NCBI RefSeq assembly: GCF_003576645.1
Contig: NC_044920.1
Span: 24,198,954 to 24,262,953 of the forward strand
Source of the DNA: Ipomoea triloba
Lineage: Eukaryota; Streptophyta; Magnoliopsida; Solanales; Convolvulaceae
Length of the DNA stretch: 64,000 nucleotides
Direction of reading: 5' to 3'
Position numbers and translations under genes: made by a program. Below, in pieces: positions 48,131-58,160 of this stretch. Each line of letters begins with the position of its first letter. Position 1 is the first letter of the stretch. The notes beneath the pieces are model-generated. The model saw nothing but the letters and a program-made list of their open reading frames with translations. It ran no database searches and was not told where the DNA came from.

Positions 48131-49243
48131 TGTTGGATATTTATATAGTAATGGAGATTAATGTTTCAGATGGACTACCATGAAAGCTAAAATAATATTT
48201 GGAGTTGTGGAGTTATGAATATTATTTTAGTTTGGTAAAAAATAAAGTGGGAAATATAAATTTATGAAAGGTTGGAAACGAAAAGTACTTTGTTTCGGGA
48301 TCAAGAAATTAAGTTGTGGCCGAATACTTAATGTGATGGCCGAATACATGAATATATGGCCGAAGACATGAATTCATGAATCTGCCAATTTCATGAATTC
48401 ATGAATTCACAAATTTGGCTACAGTGTTGCATGCGTGTCACTATAAATATATATTATATTATATTACTTTATAATATATTCGCATGTGGTGTATGGATCT
48501 ATGAAGGTACATAACTTATATGTAAATTATACTCCCTCTGTCCCATTTTACCTGTCCTATTTACTATTCATTGGTCAAACTAACTCTTTCTTCTTTGCTT
48601 ATTTTCTTTAGTAATTTTTTATTATTTTTAAATTTAATTTTTTGTGTTTAATAGTACTTTTAATGTAGTTTCTAAATATATAAATTTTATGTATTAATGC
48701 TAAACTTAATATTATAAAAAATTGGATTAAAAATTACTTCGGTCAAGCCTCGTTAAACGAACCAGACAACCATTTTGGGACGGAGGTAGTATATGTTATA
48801 CATGGTTCATGGAATTATATTTTCCAGAATTAATTATATATCTTAAAAGATATATCTTATGGAAGTTGGAGTTTTGAACTGCCAGCAACTTCCATGTAAC
48901 TTCTCCAACAGCTATATTTGCTTCTATAAATATTTTGGAGACATTTGAGAGATACAGAGAATGAAGAGGCAAGAAGCAATCAATTTGCAGTACACCAAGA
49001 TATTTCACAGTCTTACAGTTCTACAGGAAATTCTTAATCAAAGCAACTTAAGAATTTCATTCATCTTCTTGTATCCCATAAGATTAAATCTGGAACCCTG
49101 TTGCTTTTCTGAGGGAGATTTAAAGCTTATAGGAAAGTGATTACACGCCTGAAGATACCAGATGATCCGGTTTTGTTCCCTTGTTCTTCTGTATTATATT
49201 GTATCTCTTTTGTATTACAGATATCAGCAACATTTTTCCAACA
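48131..49243 (+). repeat. 3' LTR of the copia-derived element
   Basis: Ends ccaaca at 49243; interrupted by the MITE at 48532-48789. Confidence 0.9.
48532..48789. mobile_element. Stowaway-type MITE
   Basis: 258 bp with inverted ends CTCCCTCTGTCCCA and TGGGACGGAGGTAG, flanked by TA on both sides (48530-48531, 48790-48791). The 5' LTR of the host element has a single TA at the same place, so it is an empty-site control within the window. Confidence 0.9.
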
Positions 49244-49405
49244 ACCACTGTCCGAGAGTGGTCGGAAATTCCGACCACTAAGCCTAATGATTTTCCGAAT
49301 CCCCGATTTGGTCGGAAAAGTGGTCAGAAAGGGCGTTCCCGACTACTTTTAGGGTATTTCCGACCACGTTTTTGGTGGTCGGAAATTTTGTGATTTCCAG
49401 CAGTG

Positions 49406-50243
49406 TATACATACTAGATTCGTGACTTGTTAATTTATAAGTGAGTGTATATATGCATGCATTTTTCTTTAGTATATTTAATTGTGTACTATCAAATGTC
49501 AAAGGTGTATTTCACAATGGTTGATTGATAAATTTAGTTGAGATATGAATTATCAATATTTTTCTAATTTGCGAATTTGGAAATAAGTGTATTTAAATAT
49601 TTGATTTTGGACAAGTGAGTTTTGAACCGAAGGGTTAAAATGTTTTGGTGGTTAAATATATATACATTAAAAGAAAATTTTATGAAGAAAGTCTTATGGA
49701 AGATATGTATTGTTCCCTTCGTGGGATATGGATTGTTCCCTTCGTGGGATATGGATTGTTCCCTTCGCGGGATATGGATTATTCCCTTTACGAGATATTG
49801 ATTGTTCCCTTTATGGGATATTGTTCTTCCATAAGCGTATTTAATTAAATTATTAATTTATAAGTGGATTATATTTTATTATAAGAATATATATGTGGTT
49901 TTCGGAATGGTCGAAAGATTAAATGTTAGTGGTTAATGTTTAAAAAAAATTAATTGAGTAAATCTTTATTCTTGGGTGTTTGTTTTACGGGGTGGAGTAA
50001 TTTCTTACTTAGGAATTTGCTAATTTTGTGTTTTGTGTTATTTTGAATTCTGTGATAACAGGAAGTAATTGAAGCTTGATGGAAGAAATGGAAAAATGAA
50101 ACACTGAAAATGGAAAAACAAATGAAGTAAACCATCCATAAAGTTTCAACGTTTTATTACAAAGGCATTAGAAATGGGTTTCAACGTATTACTACAAACC
50201 CATTAGAAATGTAATATGATGCTATGACTACTAATTCATGATA
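49406..50243. other. Non-coding DNA with a 23-bp minisatellite
   Basis: From about 49707 to 49823 the unit attgttcccttcgtgggatatgg is repeated about five times, the last copies diverged. No gene. Confidence 0.7.
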
Positions 50244-51098
50244 TCAATTAACTAGCAAACTGATTGACACTGTTGCCAATTCCTTTTCAGCCCATTCACG
50301 TGTAGCGTCATTTCGGTCTATAACCTGTCCACCAATATCCCGAAGAAAGACTCCGAAGCCACCCACTACAAAAAGGTTCTGGTTTTCCATGCCCTCTTGG
50401 AACGGTGCTGGCTCAATTCCAAGTGCAGTACTGATGGAGATGTGTACTATGTTGTGGAATAAGAACTTATTCCCAACCAAGTGCCTACGGAGGATGTAAT
50501 GATTCCTTTCATTTGGGCCACCCAGAATAGGAATTCTCAAGCCATCCTCCAGTGGTTCTAGAACCACTTTACCTATATCAGCCCTAAATGCTGGCCAAGT
50601 AGTTAATAGAGGATCTATCGGGATCTCTAACATCTCAAAATCTTCTATGTGAGGTAAGTGGATATAAAGTGCTTGAAAGTTCTGCCATGGCCACAAAACA
50701 TGAGGATATGCCTCATGTTCATGGTGTAACTCTTGTATACTGTACGCTAAAGTAGAGTATCCACGCACCAAAACAATATTAGCTACAAATTGATCTTGAT
50801 CCATATTACCCCCGAAAGGCCTCTGAACAACCGGAATGATACGGGGGGCATCATCGTCAACTGGATCGCCATGGTCATCGGGATCGCCATCCCCCTCGCC
50901 ATCGTCATCATCCTCATCATCATTGTCGTCACTATCATCATTGTCGTCACTATGGACTATTACTTCTCCTACTTGAGGGTTATAAAACCCGTTACAAAAG
51001 CTGGAGAGTATGATGGAGATCATTCCAAAAATCCTAAAAAAATAAAGTACAATTTTAAAAAAAATAAAATTAAAAACATTCCGTAAATACAAATACAT
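50244..51098 (-). CDS. ORF encoding a protein with an acidic tract, not recognised
   Basis: The C-terminal 230 residues look like a real coding exon: an Asp-rich tract (SDDNDDSDDNDDEDDDDGEG) followed by a mixed-composition region with WPWQNFQALYIHLPHIEDF, WPAFRADIGKVVLEPL and EWAEKELATVSISLLVN. The first 40 residues (MYLYLRNVFNFIFFK...) are AT-rich and come from repeat DNA, so the true exon probably starts at an acceptor near 51013 (CATACTCTCCAG). It lies downstream of, and on the same strand as, the small gene starting at 55128. It could be a further exon of that gene or a separate gene. No family recognised. Confidence 0.4.
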   Translation of the reverse strand: MYLYLRNVFNFIFFKIVLYFFRIFGMISIILSSFCNGFYNPQVGEVIVHSDDNDDSDDNDDEDDDDGEGDGDPDDHGDPVDDDAPRIIPVVQRPFGGNMDQDQFVANIVLVRGYSTLAYSIQELHHEHEAYPHVLWPWQNFQALYIHLPHIEDFEMLEIPIDPLLTTWPAFRADIGKVVLEPLEDGLRIPILGGPNERNHYILRRHLVGNKFLFHNIVHISISTALGIEPAPFQEGMENQNLFVVGGFGVFLRDIGGQVIDRNDATREWAEKELATVSISLLVN

Positions 51099-51136
51099 AT
51101 ATATTCTAATATAATAAGAACGAACTAAAAATTAGG

Positions 51137-51254
51137 TTACATGCAACACAAAAGCCCATTTGGTGAGGCCCTAATGACAACAGGCTCTGGCAGAAAGCTC
51201 AGATCTGGCACACCAGCAGATGTTATACGATCCATTTTTTTAACTCCAGATGGG
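51137..51254 (-). CDS. Alternative last exon B of the small membrane-protein gene
   Basis: The acceptor TTATTGCAG precedes 51254; the stop is at 51137-51139. It reads SGVKKMDRITSAGVPD then LSFLPEPVVIRASPNG and ends LLCCM. With exon 1 (98 bp) the total is 216 bp, in frame, 71 residues. It is a tandem duplicate of exon A with a changed start. The phrase VVIRASPNGLLCC weakly recalls F-box-associated domains. Confidence 0.45.
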
Positions 51255-51378
51255 CTGCAATAAAAAAATAAAAATAAAAACATTCCGTAAATACAAATAC
51301 ATATATATTCTTCTAATATTATAAGAACGAAAAAAAATAAAAATAAAAATATTATATATTTCAAAAAAAAAAATTAGG

Positions 51379-51499
51379 TTACATGCAACACAAAAGCCCA
51401 TTTGATGAGGCCCTAATGACAACAGGCTCTGGCAGAAAGCTCAGATCTGGCACACCAGCAGATGTTATATTTTGATCCAACTTTGGAAGTCTTGATGGG
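51379..51499 (-). CDS. Last exon A of the small membrane-protein gene
   Basis: The acceptor TTATTGCAG precedes 51499; the stop is at 51379-51381. It reads SRLPKLDQNITSAGVPD then LSFLPEPVVIRASSNG and ends LLCCM. With exon 1 the total is 219 bp, in frame, 72 residues. The two exons share all residues from ITSAGVPD on except one (S or P before NGLLCC). Confidence 0.5.
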
Positions 51500-52085
51500 C
51501 TGCAATAAACATGTCAAAGCAACCATATTACAAATAAATCCATGAAGTAGTATACTATTATCCTCTCATTGACCAATCACTCTTCCCAACTACAAAGAAA
51601 CATCATCACATAGTAACAGCATTTTTCAGCATCATTAAAATAAAATTGACCAATATTTTTTTAAGTGTTTGTACTTTCATTAGAAAATATGTTTCAATGA
51701 TAACATAGGCATTTCAGAGAAGTCTTGTAGCATAGATTAATTATGACAAATTGAAATGCACTAAATAGGAAATGTGCAAAGGAAATCACACCATGTGAAA
51801 CCATTGGTAAAGCTAGATCGAATTCACATAACCATAAAAAATGTAGACCTATATATGGAAGAAAATTGGATTAAACTAATCTTTAAGCTTAGATCTTATC
51901 TATACATTAGCATTCTTTCACTAACCCTATCCATTTGCTTCATGCCAAAAATGCCCAATTCAGATTAAGAAAATAGTACATGATAACTTAGACTAGAAAT
52001 ACTAAACCAAAAAATATATTTATATGCTCAGAAACATGCACCAGTCTTGAGTCACAGTGTATAGGGAAGTAACTTGCACAAAATG

Positions 52086-52154
<69 letters not shown>
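52086..52154. repeat. 69-bp A homopolymer
   Basis: Uninterrupted A run at the edge of arm X. A second run of 49 lies at 54257-54305, and the N at 52891 stands where the inverted copy should have a T run. Confidence 0.95.
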
Positions 52155-52155
<1 letters not shown>

Positions 52156-52170
52156 AATAGCACAAAATCA

Positions 52171-52888
52171 CACAAACACTGCAAGATTACATGTTTCAGC
52201 AGCTATTTTATTGCTAAATGTAGGCGATCATCCGTAAATTTCTTTTAGAAGTTTTTTTCATTGATCAGAAACTTTTAAATATATGTTGCGATGATAAAAT
52301 TTTCTGAAAACTTATGATGTTTGGTTACATCTTACGCAAAATACATTGGAGATACTGTTCTCGTTCAGGTACTATATTTTATTCCATATCCGCCGCCGCA
52401 AATGTGAATTTCTTTTACAAGCATTTTTTCATTTATAGATGGAGAAACTTTTAAATATATGTTGTGATGATGAATTTTCTGGAAACTTATGTTTGTGTGG
52501 TACCTCTTTCCGCCGCGATCATAGTGAATTTATTTTTATCATGATTTTTTCATTGATAGCTTAATTATATGTTGCGATGATAATGCTTATTAACTTCTCT
52601 CGCCTAAAGAAAACTATCTTGTATCCGATCCGAGTTTAAGCAAAATAAATTAGATATGGTTATTAATGGTCTGACATAATTGTTTAATAAAATATATGAG
52701 ATGTAATAGCGAACTGGTGAGGTTTCGTGCTCATGATTTTAATTTGGGAATAATGTTTTGAATTTTGATTTTAATTAATCTCTCTTCCTTTCTTGTTTTG
52801 TGATTTTAATTAAATTCTCCTTATTTGTGTTTTGTGAGGGAACTTATACAGATTTATGGATGTTGATGACAGATTGGTTCCTGAACAT
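52171..52888. repeat. Inverted-repeat arm Y
   Basis: Reverse complement of about 54308-55025, which is the intron next to exon 1 of the small gene. Homology stops at cacaaacactgcaag, just short of the donor, so exon 1 is not copied. Confidence 0.9.
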
Positions 52889-52891
52889 TCN

Positions 52892-53910
52892 TTCATTTTG
52901 TGCAAGTTACTTCCCTATACACTGTGACTCAAGACTGGTGCATGTTTCTGAGCATATAAATATATTTTTTGGTTTAGTATTTCTAGTCTAAGTTATCATG
53001 TACTATTTTCTTAATCTGAATTGGGCATTTTTGGCATGAAGCAAATGGATAGGGTTAGTGAAAGAATGCTAATGTATAGATAAGATCTAAGCTTAAAGAT
53101 TAGTTTAATCCAATTTTCTTCCATATATAGGTCTACATTTTTTATGGTTATGTGAATTCGATCTAGCTTTACCAATGGTTTCACATGGTGTGATTTCCTT
53201 TGCACATTTCCTATTTAGTGCATTTCAATTTGTCATAATTAATCTATGCTACAAGACTTCTCTGAAATGCCTATGTTATCATTGAAACATATTTTCTAAT
53301 GAAAGTACAAACACTTAAAAAAATATTGGTCAATTTTATTTTAATGATGCTGAAAAATGCTGTTACTATGTGATGATGTTTCTTTGTAGTTGGGAAGAGT
53401 GATTGGTCAATGAGAGGATAATAGTATACTACTTCATGGATTTATTTGTAATATGGTTGCTTTGACATGTTTATTGCAGCCCATCAAGACTTCCAAAGTT
53501 GGATCAAAATATAACATCTGCTGGTGTGCCAGATCTGAGCTTTCTGCCAGAGCCTGTTGTCATTAGGGCCTCATCAAATGGGCTTTTGTGTTGCATGTAA
53601 CCTAATTTTTTTTTTGAAAATATAATATTTTTATTTTTATTTTTTTCGTTCTTATAATATTAGAAGAATATATATGTATTTGTATTTACGGAATGTTTTT
53701 ATTTTTATTTTTTTATTGCAGCCCATCTGGAGTTAAAAAAATGGATCGTATAACATCTGCTGGTGTGCCAGATCTGAGCTTTCTGCCAGAGCCTGTTGTC
53801 ATTAGGGCCTCACCAAATGGGCTTTTGTGTTGCATGTAACCTAATTTTTAGTTCGTTCTTATTATATTAGATATATATGTATTTGTATTTACGGAATGTT
53901 TTTAATTTTT
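52892..53910. repeat. Inverted-repeat arm X' (with plus-strand copies of exons A and B)
   Basis: Mirror of 51063-52085. Plus-strand copies of exon A (about 53480-53600) and exon B (about 53722-53840) keep acceptors and stops but have no first exon upstream on this strand. Confidence 0.9.
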
Positions 53911-53948
53911 TTTTTATTTACGGAATGTTTTTAATTTATTTTTTTTAA

Positions 53949-54256
53949 AAAGGAAATCACACCATGTGAAACCATTGGTAAAGCTAGATCGAATTCACAT
54001 AACCATAAAAAATGTAGACCTATATATGGAAGAAAATTGGATTAAACTAATCTTTAAGCTTAGATCTTATCTATACATTAGCATTCTTTCACTAACCCTA
54101 TCCATTTGCTTCATGCCAAAAATGCCCAATTCAGATTAAGAAAATAGTACATGATAACTTAGACTAGAAATACTAAACCAAAAAATATATTTATATGCTC
54201 AGAAACATGCACCAGTCTTGAGTCACAGTGTATAGGGAAGTAACTTGCACAAAATG
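53949..54256. repeat. Partial direct copy of arm X
   Basis: Same sequence and direction as 51779-52085, followed by an A run, as there. Confidence 0.9.
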
Positions 54257-54307
<51 letters not shown>

Positions 54308-55025
54308 ATGTTCAGGAACCAATCTGTCATCAACATCCATAAATCTGTATAAGTTCCCTCACAAAACACAAATAAGGAGAATTTAATTAAAATCACAAAA
54401 CAAGAAAGGAAGAGAGATTAATTAAAATCAAAATTCAAAACATTATTCCCAAATTAAAATCATGAGCACGAAACCTCACCAGTTCGCTATTACATCTCAT
54501 ATATTTTATTAAACAATTATGTCAGACCATTAATAACCATATCTAATTTATTTTGCTTAAACTCGGATCGGATACAAGATAGTTTTCTTTAGGCGAGAGA
54601 AGTTAATAAGCATTATCATCGCAACATATAATTAAGCTATCAATGAAAAAATCATGATAAAAATAAATTCACTATGATCGCGGCGGAAAGAGGTACCACA
54701 CAAACATAAGTTTCCAGAAAATTCATCATCACAACATATATTTAAAAGTTTCTCCATCTATAAATGAAAAAATGCTTGTAAAAGAAATTCACATTTGCGG
54801 CGGCGGATATGGAATAAAATATAGTACCTGAACGAGAACAGTATCTCCAATGTATTTTGCGTAAGATGTAACCAAACATCATAAGTTTTCAGAAAATTTT
54901 ATCATCGCAACATATATTTAAAAGTTTCTGATCAATGAAAAAAACTTCTAAAAGAAATTTACGGATGATCGCCTACATTTAGCAATAAAATAGCTGCTGA
55001 AACATGTAATCTTGCAGTGTTTGTG
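54308..55025. repeat. Inverted-repeat arm Y'
   Basis: Reverse complement of 52171-52888. On the minus strand this is the start of the intron of the small gene. Confidence 0.9.
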
Positions 55026-55030
55026 TTTAC

Positions 55031-55128
55031 CTCATCTCAGCGGATTGAGAGCAGGAAAATGCTCCAGCGATCACCATGATCACGGAGAGTACGCCAAATA
55101 GGGAGAACACCACTGCATTGAACTCCAT
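55031..55128 (-). CDS. First exon of a small secreted or membrane protein gene
   Basis: The ATG at 55128 opens an exon reading MEFNAVVFSLFGVLSVIM then VIAGAFSCSQSAEM, a hydrophobic stretch (about residues 6-24) that is either a signal peptide or a single membrane span. The donor GAG|GTAAAC ends the exon at 55031. It joins in frame with either last exon on the same strand (51379-51499 or 51137-51254), about 3.5 kb away through the palindrome. A TATA box at 55268-55278 and a 5' leader without upstream ATG support real expression. The total protein is 71-72 residues. I do not recognise the family. Confidence 0.5.
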
Positions 55129-55267
55129 CTTGTTTGTGTTTCTACCTAAAGCATACGGCATATACACTAAGCACGCACAAACTACCCTAACAGATTTGAT
55201 ACGGTAGGATTTCGCAGATCGCAGATGGAAATTTATCAGAAAATGGGGATGGAGAAGGCTTTCGTTG

Positions 55268-55278
55268 TATATATAGAT
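55268..55278 (-). promoter_or_regulatory. TATA box of the small gene
   Basis: The minus strand has TCTATATATAC about 140 bp upstream of the ATG at 55128. Confidence 0.45.
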
Positions 55279-55410
55279 GATGAAATAGCCTGAGCGGGAA
55301 AAAAAATAATAACAGAAAGCTATAATTACAAAGCTATACGTATAGGTGTGGGAATGGCTGAATTTTTTCCGTCCAAGACCATCAAATTGCTTCCGGAAAA
55401 TGACTTAGGG

Positions 55411-55685
55411 AAAAATCTCCTTTAAGTCATTTTAACATTATTATTATAATATTTTATATTTTAAATAAAATAATTACAATGTTTAATTATACAATTCTAC
55501 CAAAATCTCTTTAAGTCATTTTAACATTATTATAATATTTTATATTTTAAATAAAATAATTACAATATTTAAGTATACAATTCTACCAAAATCTCCTTAA
55601 GTCATTTTAACATTATTATAATATTTTATATTTTAAATAAAATAATTACAATGTTTAATTATACAATTCTACCCATTTTTCAAAA
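55411..55685. repeat. ~86-bp tandem repeat, three copies
   Basis: Units contain aagtcattttaacattatta and end acaattctaccaaaatctcc-like. Copies start near 55424, 55513 and 55598. Confidence 0.85.
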
Positions 55686-57100
55686 AATGAATCAAACACA
55701 CAAAGACAGTTATCTATAATACACCTAAACACTGGAAATGAAACTGTCATTTTACTGGTTTTCAAACGAACTCTAGAAGCATCTTTCAAATATTTAAAAA
55801 AAAAATTGCATTTTTCTTTCTTAAAGTTATAGAGTAATTGTACTTGGTCATAAATTTATAATCACTTATCATCCCTAAGTGTTTTTTTTTTATTTATAAA
55901 ATCATCCCTAAGAGTAAGAGAAAAATAAATAAAATCATCCCTAAGTTATAACTGTTACAATTTTCATTATTGTTTTTAAGTGGCCATTAGGGAGTTGTTT
56001 AATCTGAGAGCATTCTTGTCAAAACACAATCAATTCTTTTTTGCAGGCATTAGTACTTTATGATTTTCCAGAGCAAAAAGTCTAAGCAATTCCAAAAGTT
56101 TTCCTATGACTAGTCCGCGATTACTTGGCTTGAAGCAAGCTCCACCATGTAAGTAAATTATTCTATGTATGTAGTTCAATTTAGTTATTAAAGTGCTTAG
56201 TATTCTCGTTAATTTCTTTTTGTTTAGGCTTTAGTCTTTGGGTGTGTTTGGTTCATAAGTTTTCACATTAGGAATGCGAATCAAAATCATATATAGTTAG
56301 TGTTTGGTTAGCAACTTTTTAAAACACAATTAAGAGATGTAAAAGTATTACATTTTTCCTTTAAGAGTATTATGTTTCCATTCCTTATAAGTAAGGAACA
56401 TTTTATTTCTAATTAGTATTACATTTGCTAGTATAAGTACTTCATTTGCATATTGACCCGGGTAGCACCCAATGTGTGGCCCTTTATGGGATTTGATTAC
56501 CCCTTCAATTAAAAACTACATTCTCTAATTAAAATGGGGTACATATTATTATATTTCATCTTATTGGCAATGTAATTTTTAAGTTTGGATTAGTATTTTT
56601 AGATTTTTATTTTGATTTTTTTTTCATATTAGTGCTTTGTATGCCATTATATTATGATCAATTGCCTTAATTTTTTATTTTTGTATTTTAAAATCATTTA
56701 TTCCCATTAAGGGTCATACATAACAAAACATCAATATCAATAATTATTCAAATTCCAGCCTACTACCAAACATGCAAAATATTTTCACAAAAATCTATTG
56801 CTATTACAAAGTATTTGATTCTCATTTCGATTCAAATTCTGATGTGCAAACCAAAAACACCATTTGTGTGGACAAAGGATATCACAAGCAACGGTCTCAT
56901 AACCCATATTAGGAATTTTTCTAAATTGAAAACTCTCAAATTATATTAAGATAAAAGGCATATATAAAGGCCGAGAAGTGTGTTGAATGTCTTTTGACAA
57001 AAATACCCTCAACTTTTCTGACAAATAAACGGATTTCTAAAAATCCGAATAAGTTTAGTTTTTCTTACCTTTGCTGCAACATGCATGAACAAAAAAATTG
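55686..57100. other. AT-rich non-coding DNA with a MITE-like segment
   Basis: Between about 56240 and 56865 the ends gggtgtgtttggttcat and gcaaaccaaaaacacc form an imperfect inverted pair, as in hAT or PIF MITEs. No gene. Confidence 0.4.
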
Positions 57101-57104
57101 TAAA

Positions 57105-57228
57105 TGTGCACGTTTGACATGACTTGTGGAAGTGACAGCAACAGTGACACACTGGAATTCAGAGACTTTCTATCAGAATCTAAGATCAACTGCTCCAGTT
57201 CTTCAACCCACTTCTGGCATTCAGCAAA
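57105..57228 (-). pseudogene. Nucleoporin Nup58-like exon fragment
   Basis: The minus strand reads AECQKWVEELEQLILDSD, RKSLNSSVSLLLSLPQ and VMSNVH, which from memory fits the coiled-coil part of plant Nup58. A stop lies just upstream and the reading runs into AT-rich DNA after VMSNVH. A 28-bp A run follows at 57305-57332, and 57350-57480 is balanced in composition and may hold more of the same gene. This is a fragment, not a working gene. Confidence 0.45.
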
Positions 57229-57302
57229 TCAGCAAGATGTTTCTCAAATCTAGCTAGCTACAGTTTGCTGCAGGAAGAGACAAGGCTTCTTTGGAATCCC
57301 AC

Positions 57303-57333
<31 letters not shown>

Positions 57334-57499
57334 CTGGAAAATTGGGGATAGTGGCTGCTTGAGCACTTGAGTTTGGAGCTACTATTGCCCCAGAGGCCAT
57401 GGTGTTGCTGAACTTGAAGCAGGTGGGTTTTGATGAAGAAACCTTGGGCGTAACATCATGAACGAACGAACAGCTACCTCCGTATTGCGCAACATATCT

Positions 57500-58160
57500 T
57501 TAACAACCTAACAGCCATTAGCTCATGCAATATAATTTTTTGCTGCTCCATTGATGTGCTGATTCCAACAAGTTCCTAAAAAAGCAATTAAATGCATTTT
57601 TACTATTAGAATTTCAATGATGAATCAACTACTATTAGGACTATTAGGTTCTGGAGCAACAAATTAGCATTAAAAAAAAACTATAAGGAATGCAATTAAT
57701 TACTAATTATGGTGATGAAGGAAAAGAAACCTGAATATTATGACTAGTATCAAGCTCAAACCCATCATTTGATCGACACTGCTACCATACATTGATCAAG
57801 CCATTGACTCTCATCTCTATATTTCAGTATTTTCTCTCTGCAGCCACAAAATTACTAACAATTACAACACGATAGACAAATAAAAGCACATTAAACATGC
57901 ATAAACTTTATATCAATTATATATACGCAGGCCCAATCATTATTGTGATGGTCCACACAGCCATAATAAAATGTACATTTTTAATGTACTAAATGTACAT
58001 TATTTTTGTATTGAATGTACATTATTTCTATACTATAAAAATAATGTACATTTAGTACACAAATAATGTATATTCCCTGAATATAATTGATAGCGTAAAT
58101 TCATCTACGTATATAATGTGTATGAACAATGTGAGAAAAGTATAATGTAAATCAACTATT
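57500..58160. other. AT-rich DNA with nested inverted repeats
   Basis: No gene. At 57960-58075, aatgtacattttt-like and aaatgtacatt-like words form imperfect palindromes; tggtccacac words here recur at 63140-63235, pointing to one MITE family. Confidence 0.4.

Larger units (their letters stand above)
44594..49243 (+). mobile_element. Non-autonomous copia-derived LTR element
   Basis: The LTRs at 44594-45456 (863 bp) and 48131-49243 (1113 bp, enlarged by a MITE) start TGTTGGATAT and end TTCCAACA, with TSD ACCAC (44589-44593 and 49244-49248). The interior has no long frame. A start-like gag piece at about 45521 reads MSGVKQLFPFTENF. Near 47130 the RNase H phrase ASACKEAKWLRN, and near 47360 DPLTKAMTRDMV, mark the copia C-terminus. 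It is inserted in the CACTA-like DNA. Confidence 0.85.
40231..49405. mobile_element. CACTA-like transposon, much interrupted
   Basis: Subterminal words of the type TTTCCGACCACC and GGTGGTCGGAAA cluster at 40285-40380, 44460-44590 and 49250-49390, in both directions, as in plant CACTA elements. The right end reads, in reverse, CACTGCTGGAAATCAC (49390-49405). The left end near 40231 (cacaaaaagtgacattt) is only a rough match, so the left limit is uncertain. The interior holds gene-like fragments, a solo LTR and a copia-derived insertion. Confidence 0.5.
51063..52085. repeat. Inverted-repeat arm X
   Basis: Reverse complement of 52892-53910. Carries two terminal exons of the small gene on the minus strand. 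Its end, 51779-52085, is repeated a third time, directly, at 53949-54256. Confidence 0.9.

Noticed and set aside
51774..51968. 64-codon frame found in arms X, X' and the partial copy
   Set aside because: Identical in all copies because the DNA is duplicated; it lies in the intron and overlaps no splice sites.
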